A program made the position numbers and the translations under genes. The notes under the pieces were generated by a model. The model was not told where the DNA came from, ran no database searches, and worked only from the letters and a program-made list of their open reading frames with translations. Positions 8,540 through 17,231 of a stretch of DNA of 64,000 nt are shown piece by piece. Each line of letters opens with the position of its first letter. The first letter of the stretch is position 1. The DNA is from Azospirillum brasilense (GTDB lineage: Bacteria; Pseudomonadota; Alphaproteobacteria; Azospirillales; Azospirillaceae), in contig NZ_QOKV01000021.1 of the NCBI RefSeq assembly GCF_008365405.1, positions 57,097 to 121,096 of the forward strand, in the 5' to 3' direction.

Positions 8540-8728
8540 TCAGCCGGCGGCCCGGCCGCCATTCAGGCGGCGGGGATCAAGATCGGCCGTCCGCCCTTTC
8601 AGAAACGCGGCCAGCCGGCCCAGCAGGGACCGGAGATGGTCGGCACGCATCCGCGCGGCCTTGCGGCGGATGATCTGCAGGTCGCGTTCGGAGGGAAGGG
8701 CGGAAGCGAAGTGCGAAGGCGTGTTCAT
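8540..8728 (-). CDS. Small basic protein of unknown function (62 residues)
   Basis: A near-perfect AGGAGGT lies five bases before the ATG at 8728, which is strong support for a translated gene. The protein is Arg/Leu-rich with one long amphipathic helix ('RDLQIIRRKAARMRADHLRSLLGRLAAFLKG') and lacks cysteines and membrane segments. It resembles the many short DUF1127-like basic proteins of alphaproteobacteria in size and charge, but the signature motif is not clear. It lies between the sensor kinase and the patatin-related gene on the same strand. Confidence 0.6.
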   Translation of the reverse strand: MNTPSHFASALPSERDLQIIRRKAARMRADHLRSLLGRLAAFLKGRTADLDPRRLNGGRAAG

Positions 8729-8886
8729 AAGGGACCTCCTCAAAGGAATGAGAAGGCGTCTCCCCCTCGGGAAAGGGCTTATCGTTATGTTGCAGTGCAC
8801 AATATGGGGCAGCGCCACTGCCCCGTCAAGGCGGGTCCGCTTTTTGTCCGCCGTGTCCGCTGTACAGTCCCTGGCCGGGAGGGGGC

Positions 8887-11800
8887 TCAGTCGCCGGTCC
8901 GGCTCAACGGATCGTGGTTCAGAAGATCCTGGATGGCGCGTTGAAGCTGCCTCGGTGTGACCGGCTTGCGCACCACGGCCAGCCCGAGCGCCGCCGCGTC
9001 GCGGTCGCAGTCGGTGCCGATCTCGCCGGTCAGGATGATCGCCGGAACCGGCGATCCGACCAGCCCGCGGATTTGCGCGATGGCCTCCGTTCCGATCCGG
9101 CCGTTGCGCAGCCGGTAATCGGCGATGATCAGGTCCGGGCGGCGGTCCAATCCGCGCAGTCGCTCCAGCGCCTGTTCCGCGGAGCCGGCGACGGCCACCT
9201 CGTATCCCCATTCCTGGAAGATGGTCCGCAGACCCATCAGGACGATCACGTCGTCCTCGACCAGAACGGCCAGCCGGCCGTCGCCGGTCGGGGTGGTTTC
9301 GGCTTCCGGAGCGGGTAGGGGGACGGCTGGAGCGGTGGCGCGCGGCGCCTCGATGGCGAAGACCGAGCCATGGCCCGGTTCGGAGCGAACCGATACCGGA
9401 TGGTTCAGCAGCCGGGACAGCCGCTTCACGATGGCCAGCCCCAGGCCGAGCCCCTGGCTGCGGTCGCGTTCCGGGTTGCCGACCTGATGGAACTCTTCGA
9501 AAACTTTGGTTTGTTGCTCCGCCGAGATGCCGATGCCGCTGTCCTGCACGGTGATGCGGACCGTGCCGTTCCGGGCTTGGCAGGACACGCGGACAAAGCC
9601 CGCCTCGGTGTAGCGGATGGCGTTCTCCACCAGATTGCGGAGCATCCGGCCGAGCAGCAGCCGGTCGCTGCGCACCGCCAGATCGGGAGCGGGTTGGACG
9701 ACTGAGAACTCCAGCCCTTTGCTGGCGGCGATGGGGACGTAGGCGGCCTCGATCTCCTCCAGCATCGGGCACAGGGGCACGGTGCCGATCTGCGGGGTGA
9801 TGACGCCGGCATCCAAGCGGGACACGTCGAGCAGACTGTCGAGAAGGTTCTTCAGCGTCTCCAGCGCGCGTTCCAGCGAGGCCAGCGGGGGGCGCCCCTT
9901 GTCGGGGTCGACATGATGGTGGAGGACCCCGGCGAACAGCAGGGCGGATTGCAGCGGCTGCCGCAAGTCGTGGCTGGCCGCGGCCAGGAACTTCGACTTG
10001 GAGATGTTGGCATCGTCGGCCTTGGCCTTGGCGTCGCGCAGGGCCTCCTCCATCGCCTTGCGCCCGGTGATGTCGATGTTCAACCCGCAGAGCCGGACCA
10101 GACGACCATTCTCGTAGACGGGGCGCCCGATCGCCATGATCCAGCGCACCCCGTCGCGCGGATGGAGGATGCGGAACTCCCCGCGGTAGTCGGAGCGCCG
10201 GGCCTCCAGCACGTCCTTCGTGAACCGGCGCACCGAGTCCCGATCCGCCGGGTGCACCAGCGCGAAGAAGCTGTCCTCGCCGGGCTTGAAGCTGTCCGGA
10301 GTGACGCCGTACAGCCGGTACATCCCATCCGACCAAGCCAGCGTGCGGTCGCGCTGATCGAAATCCCAGATCCCGGCCTCCGATGCCGCCAGCGCGATGG
10401 TCAGCCGCTCCTCGCTGCGGCGCAGCGCCTCCTCCAGCGCCTTGCGCTCGGTGATGTCGAGGTTCAGGCCGCTGAAATGCAGCGGTGTGCCGTCCGGACC
10501 ATAATTGACGCGCCCGATCGACGATACCCAGCGGACGGCGCCGCCCGGTTGGACGATCCGGTATTCCAGCTGGACGTAGGTCTGCTGTTTGGAGAGGATG
10601 TCCGATTGCGCCTTCAGGGTGGCGATGTCGAAGTCGTCGGGGTGGACCACCGACCGCCACACGGCGCTCGTCGATTCGTGCACGGCGGGATCGAGGCCGA
10701 AGATGCGGTAGGTTTCCTCCGACCAATGCCCCTTGTTGGTCGTCAGATCCCAATCGAAGGAGCCCGCCATGGCCGATTCCAGGGCGAGGCTCAGCCGGTC
10801 CTTGCTCTTGCGCAGATCGTCCTCGGCCTGACGGCGCCGGGTGATGTCGAGAAGATAGACCGACATGCCGTCAGCGCTGGGAAAGGCCCGCATCCAGAAC
10901 CAACGCCCGGTGCGCATGCCTCGGAACTCGGCGTCGGTGGGCACCTGCTCGACCATCGCCTGATGAGCCTTGTGCCACAGCGGCGTGTCGACCAGCTCCG
11001 GAAAGGCATCCCACAGCGATCGTCCGCGCAGGTCGCGGCCCTGGGCGATCAGGGTGACCGCCTTGTCGTTCAGGGAGGTGAAGCGCCAATCGCGGTCCAG
11101 TTCGATCACGCCATCCACCGTGCTTCCGAGCACCGCCGCCATGCGCAACGCGTTGCTGCGCGCCAGCTCATGCGCGCGCAGGAAGCGCCACAGGCTCCAG
11201 CCGGCGGTCAGCCCGGCGAACAGGAAAAGCCCGGCGAAGATCATGAGCGTGCGCCGGGCCGCCGCGTTGACCGGCCGCATGGATTCGTCCTTGTCCAGGC
11301 TGACATGGACGTAGAGGTTGGGGACGCCGGCGGCCAGCGGCGACACCGCCGTGATCCGCATCCGGCCCTCCGGCCCGGGCGTTTCGACCACACGCCGCTC
11401 GCCCCGTTCCAGCAGAGCCTGATAGGGCGTGTGCAGCGGCCGGCCGACGGTGTCCGGCGTTTCGGGCTGGTGCGCCAGGACGATGCCGGAGCGGTCGGCG
11501 ATCACCACCTCCGCGTTGTCCGGCAGACTCTTCTCGCGAAGGAACAGATTCAGCCAAGTGGTGTCGAGGAGCACCGTCGCCACCCCGGCCGGAACTCCGT
11601 TCTCGTCCTTGTAGGCGAGAGCGAAGGGAATGGAGGGGCGCCCCGTGGTGCGGGAGGTCAGGGTGGCCCCGTTGGTCTGTTCTCCGGTGGTCAGTGCCTC
11701 CTGCCAATAGCTGCGGTCGGCGACCGACAGGCCACGTGCCCGAGGTTCGGTGGAGCACCAGATGGTTCCGGACCGGTTGCTGATGCTCACCGCCAGATAT

Positions 11801-12105
11801 GGGGGAAACTTTGCCTTGATCCGAAGAAGCGTATCCTGGCAGGCCGCCGGGGAAAGCCGCCCCATGCCCATCTCGGTAAGAGCAACCAAAACGTGTTCGA
11901 TGTCGTCGGCGATGCGCTTCTGTTCGGACTCGACCTGATCCAAAAGCTGCATTGACTCCAGGCGGATTTCTGTTTCCCGCGACTTGCGCAATTCAAGGAT
12001 GTTGTACACCTCGAAGGCGATCAGCGGTAACGCAACCAAAAGGAAAAGAATCGACAACCGACGCGCCGACCATCCAGGCCGCTGGTCCGGCTCGTTGGTC
12101 TTCAC
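8887..12105 (-). CDS. Membrane hybrid sensor histidine kinase with three PAS domains and a receiver
   Basis: This 1072-residue protein starts at a GTG, with AAGGAG six bases upstream. Order: transmembrane helix (~17-37); periplasmic Cache-like sensor (~40-275); second helix (~285-305); three PAS domains (~320-430, 440-560 and 565-690), the last two with PAC-type 'LDITERKALEEAL' ends. The HisKA domain has the phospho-acceptor His712 in 'AASHDLRQPL'. The HATPase has N-box 'RNLVENAIRYT' and 'GLGLGLAIV'. A C-terminal receiver has its phospho-acceptor Asp996 in 'IIADYRLRNG'. No DNA-binding partner is adjacent. The ligand is unknown; Cache domains typically bind small organic acids or amino acids. 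Confidence 0.9.
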   Translation of the reverse strand: MKTNEPDQRPGWSARRLSILFLLVALPLIAFEVYNILELRKSRETEIRLESMQLLDQVESEQKRIADDIEHVLVALTEMGMGRLSPAACQDTLLRIKAKFPPYLAVSISNRSGTIWCSTEPRARGLSVADRSYWQEALTTGEQTNGATLTSRTTGRPSIPFALAYKDENGVPAGVATVLLDTTWLNLFLREKSLPDNAEVVIADRSGIVLAHQPETPDTVGRPLHTPYQALLERGERRVVETPGPEGRMRITAVSPLAAGVPNLYVHVSLDKDESMRPVNAAARRTLMIFAGLFLFAGLTAGWSLWRFLRAHELARSNALRMAAVLGSTVDGVIELDRDWRFTSLNDKAVTLIAQGRDLRGRSLWDAFPELVDTPLWHKAHQAMVEQVPTDAEFRGMRTGRWFWMRAFPSADGMSVYLLDITRRRQAEDDLRKSKDRLSLALESAMAGSFDWDLTTNKGHWSEETYRIFGLDPAVHESTSAVWRSVVHPDDFDIATLKAQSDILSKQQTYVQLEYRIVQPGGAVRWVSSIGRVNYGPDGTPLHFSGLNLDITERKALEEALRRSEERLTIALAASEAGIWDFDQRDRTLAWSDGMYRLYGVTPDSFKPGEDSFFALVHPADRDSVRRFTKDVLEARRSDYRGEFRILHPRDGVRWIMAIGRPVYENGRLVRLCGLNIDITGRKAMEEALRDAKAKADDANISKSKFLAAASHDLRQPLQSALLFAGVLHHHVDPDKGRPPLASLERALETLKNLLDSLLDVSRLDAGVITPQIGTVPLCPMLEEIEAAYVPIAASKGLEFSVVQPAPDLAVRSDRLLLGRMLRNLVENAIRYTEAGFVRVSCQARNGTVRITVQDSGIGISAEQQTKVFEEFHQVGNPERDRSQGLGLGLAIVKRLSRLLNHPVSVRSEPGHGSVFAIEAPRATAPAVPLPAPEAETTPTGDGRLAVLVEDDVIVLMGLRTIFQEWGYEVAVAGSAEQALERLRGLDRRPDLIIADYRLRNGRIGTEAIAQIRGLVGSPVPAIILTGEIGTDCDRDAAALGLAVVRKPVTPRQLQRAIQDLLNHDPLSRTGD

Positions 12106-12219
12106 CCGTATCTCCTTACTCCACCCTTCTTCGGGCGAAGATTGCCAGAATACGATGGTAATGGAAACAGGCTGTCCGTTCTATCCCGATCGCCGCTTCT
12201 CCTTTTCTTCGAAAGGCTG

Positions 12220-13620
12220 TTACGATACGAAGGCAGTGTAACCGCAGGTGGATTCCACCGCGGCGGCCAGCCGCAGCACCATCGCGTCGGACAGGCGCGG
12301 GCCGGCGATCTGGAGCCCCACGGGAAGCCCGCCGCTCTCCGTCACACCGCAGGGGACCGAGCAGGCCGGCGCATAGCAGTGATTGAACAGTGGCGTGAAG
12401 ACCGCGTGGCCGCGCGGCGTCACCGGACGTCCTTCGATGGCGGCGGGGCCGAGCCGGTCGAACGGCCATGCCGTGACCGGCGTCGTCGGGCAGACCAGCA
12501 GATCGTACCGCGCGAAGAGGGCGGCCAGCGCGCGGTACGCCTCCTCCCGCAGTTGCAGGGCGCGGGCGACCTCCGTGCCGCTGGTCCGCAGGCCGGCGTC
12601 GATCTGCTGCCCGATGTCGGGATCGAACAGATCCGGCGTCGCGCGGTAGCGCTCGCCGTAGAGCGCGGCGAGGCCGGCGAACTGGAGGGGCATCAGGCCG
12701 TTCTCCCCGGCGCCCTCGGGCCAGACCGGGTCGGCCTCCTCGACGATGGCCCCGGCGTCGGCGAGGCGGTGGACGGCGCGCTCCACGCAGGCCGCGACCT
12801 CCGGGTCCACGGGGGCGTCCAGCCCCAGCCGCCGGCTGTAGGCGATGCGCAGGCCCGCCGGGTCGGGGTCGGCGGCGGCGCGGACGAAGGAATCGGACAG
12901 GACCACCGATTGCGGGTCGCGCGGGTCCGGCCCGGCCAGCGCGTCGAGCATTAGCGCCACGTCGGCGACGGAGCGGGCCATCTGACCGATCACCGAGTTG
13001 CCGAACACCGGTTCGGCGAAGCCGATGGGGTGGGGGACGACTCCGGCCGACGGCTTCATGCCGACCACCCCGACATGGGCGGCGGGCCGGCGGGTGGAGC
13101 CGCCGCCGTCGGTGCAGAGCGCCAAAGGCGCCAGCCCCGCCGCCACAGCGCTGGCCGCCCCGCCCGAGGAACCGCCGGGCGTCAGCGCCACGTCCCAGGG
13201 GTTCCGGGTCGGGCCATGCAGGCGATTGGTCGTCACCCCCTTGCAGGCGAATTCGGAGCAGTTGGTGATTCCCGCGAAGACGGCGCCCGCGGCGCGCAGC
13301 CGGGCCACCGCCACCGCGTCCTCCGGCGCCACGAAACCCTCGAACAGCCGCGATCCCTGGCGGACCGGCTGGCCGCGCACCCAGATGTTGTCCTTCACCG
13401 TGAAGGGCACGCCCAGCAACGGCAGCGCCTCGCCCCGCGCGGCACGCTCGTCGGCGGCCCGCGCCTCCGCCCGTCCGGCTGCCGGGTCGAGATGGACGAT
13501 GGCGTTCAGCCGCAGGTTCTCCACCGCGATCCGCTCCAGCAGGTCGTCGTAGAGGGCGACGGCGCTCACCTTGCGGGCGGCGACCTGTCCGGCGATCCAA
13601 CGGGCGCTCATCATGCGCAT
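12220..13620 (-). CDS. Amidase-signature family hydrolase
   Basis: This 466-residue amidase starts at the ATG at 13620 (GAGGA six bases upstream), overlapping the end of the MFS gene; ATGs at 13614 and 13611 are alternatives. The Lys-Ser-Ser triad is complete: Lys76 in 'FTVKDN', Ser151 in 'GGSSGG' and Ser175 in 'DGGGSTRRP'. It is related to GatA, but no gatB/gatC is near, so it probably hydrolyses a small amide. The Arg-Pro after the third motif ('STRRPAA', usually S-I-R-x-P-A) is a minor deviation. Translational coupling to the MFS carrier suggests that the carrier imports the amide. Confidence 0.85.
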   Translation of the reverse strand: MRMMSARWIAGQVAARKVSAVALYDDLLERIAVENLRLNAIVHLDPAAGRAEARAADERAARGEALPLLGVPFTVKDNIWVRGQPVRQGSRLFEGFVAPEDAVAVARLRAAGAVFAGITNCSEFACKGVTTNRLHGPTRNPWDVALTPGGSSGGAASAVAAGLAPLALCTDGGGSTRRPAAHVGVVGMKPSAGVVPHPIGFAEPVFGNSVIGQMARSVADVALMLDALAGPDPRDPQSVVLSDSFVRAAADPDPAGLRIAYSRRLGLDAPVDPEVAACVERAVHRLADAGAIVEEADPVWPEGAGENGLMPLQFAGLAALYGERYRATPDLFDPDIGQQIDAGLRTSGTEVARALQLREEAYRALAALFARYDLLVCPTTPVTAWPFDRLGPAAIEGRPVTPRGHAVFTPLFNHCYAPACSVPCGVTESGGLPVGLQIAGPRLSDAMVLRLAAAVESTCGYTAFVS

Positions 13621-14840
13621 GGGGTGTCCTCGGCAGCGGTGGAAAGGTCCGGGGTGGAGGCCGGCGGCAGGGGGACGACCAGCGCCGCGGCGCCGGCCAG
13701 CGCGACGGCGGCGGCGGCCAGATAGCCGGCGGAATAGCCGAAGCCCCCGGCGACCAGCAGGCTGAACAGCGCCGGCCCGATGACCAGCCCGGCGTAGGCG
13801 ATGGCAAGCATGCCGCCCGTCGCCTCGCCCGCCCGGCCCGTCGGGGCGAGACGGGCGACCTCCGAAACGAACAGGCCGTTCCAGCCGCTCGCCGACAGGC
13901 CGAAGGCGGCGCAGACGGCCAGGAAGGCGGGAACCGGCCAGCCGGGGGAGGCGATGGCGACGAGGGCGGCGGCCACGCTCATGGCGACGCCCAGCCCGGC
14001 GAGGATGACTCGGGGCGGCGCCCAGCGCGTCGCCACGAGGCCCCAGCCGACGCGCCCGATCAACCCGGCGCCCTGCGCCACCGCCAGCGCCGTCCCGGCC
14101 AGCGGCAGGCTCCAGCCCAGTCCGGTCACCGCGAAGCTGACCAGGAAGCCGTTCAGGCAGAGCTGCATGGCCGAGAAGGCGCAGACCGCCATGGCCAGCC
14201 GGCGCAGCGCCGGCTCCCCGGCGACCAGATCGAGGGCGCGCTTCAGCGTGCCGCGGCCGGCGGGGCGGGGAGCGGCGCGGTCGTCGCCGTCGTGGCGGCG
14301 GGCCAGCGGCTCCAGGACGAGCGCCAGGAGGGCGGTGGCGCCCGCCACGACCATCAGGCTGGCCTGCCAGCCGACGGACAGGACCAGCAGCGGCACGGCG
14401 AATCCCGCGGCCATGCCGCCGAACTGGTTGCCGGTCTGGCGCAGCGAGAAGACCAGCGGCCGCTTCTCCGGCGGGGTCAGCCGGGACAGCAGCTGCGTGC
14501 TGGCCGGCGTCTCCGGCCCGAAGGCGAAGCCCAGCGCCAGCGCGCCCAGCAGGAAGGCGATGGGAAGGGCGCTGGCCGACAGCAGCGCGGCCCCGGCGGC
14601 GGCGAGCAGGCAGGCTTGGCAGGTGCGGATCGCCCCCCAGCGCGCGATCAGCCCGCCCGCCCCCAGCGACGCGGGGATGGCGGCGGTGAAGACGACCGCG
14701 GTATAAAGGCCGAGAAGCCCCGGATCGACCCCCAGGTCGGGCGCCGCCTGCGGCGCGATCACCGGGATGGCGAAGAGACACAGCCCGACGAACGCCTGAA
14801 CCGCCGCCATGGCGATCAGAGGCAGCAACCAGACGTTCAT
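13611..14840 (-). CDS. MFS transporter coupled to an amidase
   Basis: This 409-residue permease has about 12 hydrophobic segments. The ATG at 14840 is preceded by GGAG at five bases, which is preferred to the GTG at 14846. The loop 2-3 motif 'GGLIARWGAIRTCQ' and the substrate-loop repeat 'IGRVGWGLVATRW' are typical of the cyanate/NimT-like and general MFS groups. Its 3' end overlaps the amidase start by 10 bases, so the pair is one transcription unit. The substrate is unknown, probably an amide or nitrogen compound. It is divergent from the hydroxyisourate-hydrolase-like gene. Confidence 0.8.
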   Translation of the reverse strand: MNVWLLPLIAMAAVQAFVGLCLFAIPVIAPQAAPDLGVDPGLLGLYTAVVFTAAIPASLGAGGLIARWGAIRTCQACLLAAAGAALLSASALPIAFLLGALALGFAFGPETPASTQLLSRLTPPEKRPLVFSLRQTGNQFGGMAAGFAVPLLVLSVGWQASLMVVAGATALLALVLEPLARRHDGDDRAAPRPAGRGTLKRALDLVAGEPALRRLAMAVCAFSAMQLCLNGFLVSFAVTGLGWSLPLAGTALAVAQGAGLIGRVGWGLVATRWAPPRVILAGLGVAMSVAAALVAIASPGWPVPAFLAVCAAFGLSASGWNGLFVSEVARLAPTGRAGEATGGMLAIAYAGLVIGPALFSLLVAGGFGYSAGYLAAAAVALAGAAALVVPLPPASTPDLSTAAEDTPCA

Positions 14841-14869
14841 GAGCACTCCACAGGGAAAGGAACGGGCCG

Positions 14870-15226
14870 ATGGCCGGCGGGATTTCGTTGCATGCGGTGG
14901 ATGTGGCGCGCGGTGTGCCCGCCGAGGGGATGCGGGTGGAACTCTATGCTTTGCGGGACGGACAGCGGGACAGGCTAGCGGAAAGCCGTTTGTGTGCCAA
15001 TGGCGCGCTTGACCATCCGGTGGTCGGCGGCGCGGGCGTGACGGCGGGAGTCTACGAGGCGGTGTTCCACATCGGCCCCTGGCTGCGCGCGCAAGGGGCG
15101 GGAGGGGCGGAACCGGCCTTCCTGGAGGAGGCGCCGTTCCGCTTCACCGTCACCGACGTCGATCAGCACTACCATCTGCCGCTGAAATTCACCCCCTGGG
15201 GCTATTCCCTGTTCCGCGGGGCGTGA
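14870..15226 (+). CDS. uraH: 5-hydroxyisourate hydrolase-like protein (transthyretin-related)
   Basis: The 118 residues match the transthyretin-like HIUase family in length and pattern: 'ISLHAVDVARGVPAEGMRVELY' at the N-terminus (catalytic His8) and 'FTVTDVDQHYHLPLKFTPWGYSLFRG' at the C-terminus (second catalytic His). HIUase opens the ring of 5-hydroxyisourate, the product of urate oxidase, in purine breakdown. The family's C-terminal signature Tyr-Arg-Gly-Ser is replaced by Phe-Arg-Gly-Ala, so activity may be altered. No urate oxidase or OHCU decarboxylase is adjacent. It is divergent from the MFS/amidase pair, which may feed the same nitrogen pathway. Confidence 0.8.
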   Translation: MAGGISLHAVDVARGVPAEGMRVELYALRDGQRDRLAESRLCANGALDHPVVGGAGVTAGVYEAVFHIGPWLRAQGAGGAEPAFLEEAPFRFTVTDVDQHYHLPLKFTPWGYSLFRGA

Positions 15227-15340
15227 TTGAAAGCGAACTTCGTTCGCTTTCAATTCACATCGCCTCACTCGCCGGCGGGCTTCGGCCGCATGTGCGGCCG
15301 GGACCGCCGTCGCGGTCCAAAGCGGATTGCAATCCGCTTT
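15226..15340. repeat. Cluster of four palindromes between convergent genes
   Basis: Stem 1 is a 13-bp hairpin with a 3-base loop (15226-15254) that includes the last base of the HIUase-like stop codon. Two GC-rich hairpins follow (GGCCGCA/TGCGGCC near 15283-15299; GGACCG/CGGTCC near 15301-15318). The fourth is a perfect 22-bp palindrome (15319-15340) overlapping the stop codon of the minus-strand permease. No clean T tract follows, so they look like REP-type elements that also stop convergent transcripts. Confidence 0.6.
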
Positions 15341-16154
15341 AGCGGAGCTGGCGCGACAGGCCGGCGACCCGTTCCATCACCACCATCGCCAGGACGGTGA
15401 CGGCGATCAGCACGCCGGACACCGCCGCGGCGCGGACGTCCAGGCTGTTCTCCAGGATCTGCCACATGCGGATGGGCAGCACCTCGTTGCGGGCGTCGGC
15501 CATGAACAGCGACACCGGGATGTTGTCGAAGCTCGACATGAAGGCGATGAAGGCCCCGGCGCCGATGCCGTTGCGGATGGTCGGCAGGGTCACCCGGCGG
15601 AAGGTGTAGAGGCGCCCGGCCCCCAGGCTCTCGGAGCTTTCCAGAAGCGCCGGGTCGAGCTGGGCGAGGCTCGCCAGTGTGGTGCGCAGGACATAGGGCA
15701 CGCTGACCACGATGTGGCCGATCGCCAGCGTCAGGAAGGACAGCTCCACCCCCGCCGTGCTGAAGAACACCAGCGAGGCGAGGCCGAAGGCCAGCGCCGG
15801 CAGGACCAGCGGCGACATGAACAGGGCGTCCAGCCCGCGCGCCCAGGCGCGGCGGCTGCGCCCGATGGCCAGCGCGGCGGCGGTGCCCAGCACCACCGAC
15901 ACGGCGGTGACCACGGCGCCCAGCTTCAGGCTGACCAGGGCGGCGTCCTGGAGCTGCCACGCGTCGATCAGCGAGGCGTACCAGCGCAGGCTGTAGGACG
16001 GCGGCGGGAACTTCAGCGAGTAGCCGTCGGTGAAGGAGGTGACGAGCACCACCAGCGTCGGCGCCGCCAGCAGCAGCAGCGCCGCACCGGCGAGCGTGCC
16101 CATGACGAGGCCGAAGGAGGCGCTTCCCAGGGTCGGGCGCTGCATGTCAGGCAT
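15339..16154 (-). CDS. ABC transporter permease (PotC type)
   Basis: This is a 271-residue inner-membrane permease with six predicted helices. The EAA loop is seen as 'SLGAGRLYTFRRVTLPTIRNGIGAG'. The start at 16154 (AAGGGG seven bases upstream) overlaps the previous permease by 8 bases, so the two are translationally coupled. It belongs to the spermidine/putrescine/iron/thiamine importer class. Together with the other permease, binding protein and ATPase it forms a complete importer. The substrate is not determined by sequence; polyamines or a related organic cation are likely. Confidence 0.85.
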   Translation of the reverse strand: MPDMQRPTLGSASFGLVMGTLAGAALLLLAAPTLVVLVTSFTDGYSLKFPPPSYSLRWYASLIDAWQLQDAALVSLKLGAVVTAVSVVLGTAAALAIGRSRRAWARGLDALFMSPLVLPALAFGLASLVFFSTAGVELSFLTLAIGHIVVSVPYVLRTTLASLAQLDPALLESSESLGAGRLYTFRRVTLPTIRNGIGAGAFIAFMSSFDNIPVSLFMADARNEVLPIRMWQILENSLDVRAAAVSGVLIAVTVLAMVVMERVAGLSRQLR

Positions 16155-17037
16155 GGACGTACCCCTTGCTGGCGCGGCCCAGCAGATTGAACAGCATCAC
16201 GACCCCCAGCACCGACACCATGAAGACGATGGAGATGGCGGCGGCGAAGGGCCAGTTGTGGAGCGTGATTGTCTGCTGATAGATGTACTGCGGCATGAAC
16301 AGCATCTGCCCGCCGCCGACCAGCGACTGGGTGATGAAGGCGGTGACCGCGGCGGCGTAGGTCAGCAGGCAGCCGGCGACGATTCCCGGCAGGCTCAGCG
16401 GCAGCGTCACCTTGAGGAAGCCCCGCCACGGCCCGGCGCCCAGCGCCGCCGAGGCGTCGAGCAGGTTGGGGTCGAGGCGCGACAGGGTGGTGATGAGCGG
16501 CAGCACCATCAGCGGCATCTGCACCTGCACCAGGGCGGCAACCAGACCGCCTTCGGTGTAGAGCAGGCGCAGCGGCGTTTCCGCCAGACCCAGCGACAGC
16601 AGCAGGTTGTTGACGATGCCGTCGCGCCCCAGGATGACGATCCAGGCGAAGGTGCGGACCACGACGGAGGTCAGCAGCGGCAGGATGATGACCAGGATCA
16701 GCGCCGACTGCATCCGCGGCCCGCTGCGGGTGTAGAGCCAGGCCAGCGGATAGCCGAACAGCAGCGTCAGCGCCGTGACCTTCACGCCCAGCAGCAGCGT
16801 GCTGCCGAGCACGGCCAGATTGAAGCTGTCGCCGAAGAAGCGGATGTACTGGTCCAGCCCGAACCGCGTCATCTCCGCGTCGGCGTAGAGGCTGACGGCG
16901 ACCAGCAGCAGCAGCGGCGTCACGAAGAACACCGCGAAGAAGGCGGCCAGCGGCAGCGCCAGCGTCCATTCCCGCCCGATGCGGGGCCGTGCGGCGGTCG
17001 CGGGTCCGGCAAGGCCGGGGGCGGTGATGGCGGTCAT
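16147..17037 (-). CDS. ABC transporter permease (PotB type)
   Basis: This 296-residue permease starts at 17037 (AGGA nine bases upstream). A longer frame reaching into the repeat element upstream is not supported. There are six hydrophobic segments, starting 'TLALPLAAFFAVFFVTPLLLLVAV', with the EAA motif 'ALGAGPWRGFLKVTLPLSLPGIVAG'. It pairs with the overlapping PotC-type gene as the membrane heterodimer of the importer. Confidence 0.85.
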   Translation of the reverse strand: MTAITAPGLAGPATAARPRIGREWTLALPLAAFFAVFFVTPLLLLVAVSLYADAEMTRFGLDQYIRFFGDSFNLAVLGSTLLLGVKVTALTLLFGYPLAWLYTRSGPRMQSALILVIILPLLTSVVVRTFAWIVILGRDGIVNNLLLSLGLAETPLRLLYTEGGLVAALVQVQMPLMVLPLITTLSRLDPNLLDASAALGAGPWRGFLKVTLPLSLPGIVAGCLLTYAAAVTAFITQSLVGGGQMLFMPQYIYQQTITLHNWPFAAAISIVFMVSVLGVVMLFNLLGRASKGYVHA

Positions 17038-17070
17038 GGGGTGGGGTCCTGTGGCAATCGCATTCTTTAG

Positions 17071-17194
17071 TCCCCTCTCCCCTCCGGGGAGAGGGTTAGG
17101 GTGAGGGGGTTGCGCATGGCGGTGCGTCCGGCAAAGGCGCGCCCCCCTCACCGGCCCTGCGGGCCACCCTCTCCCCAGAGGGGAGAGGGCTAAG
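17071..17194. repeat. Dispersed GC-rich palindromic repeat (copy 1)
   Basis: Two inverted arms, each with a CCCTCTCCCC/GGGGAGAGGG hairpin and a 'GTTAGGGTGAGGG'-type extension, face each other across about 45 bases. The same motif recurs at 18355, 23494, 27258 and 33772. It separates the permease and binding-protein genes of one operon. Confidence 0.75.
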
Positions 17195-17231
17195 ATTGGC
17201 CATTAGGGTAAGGGGGGCCTGTATCCCGCAC

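Noticed and set aside
16900..17230. An N-terminal extension of the PotB-type permease into the repeat element
   Set aside because: The added residues are encoded by the palindromic repeat and lack a ribosome site; the ATG at 17037 gives the usual length.
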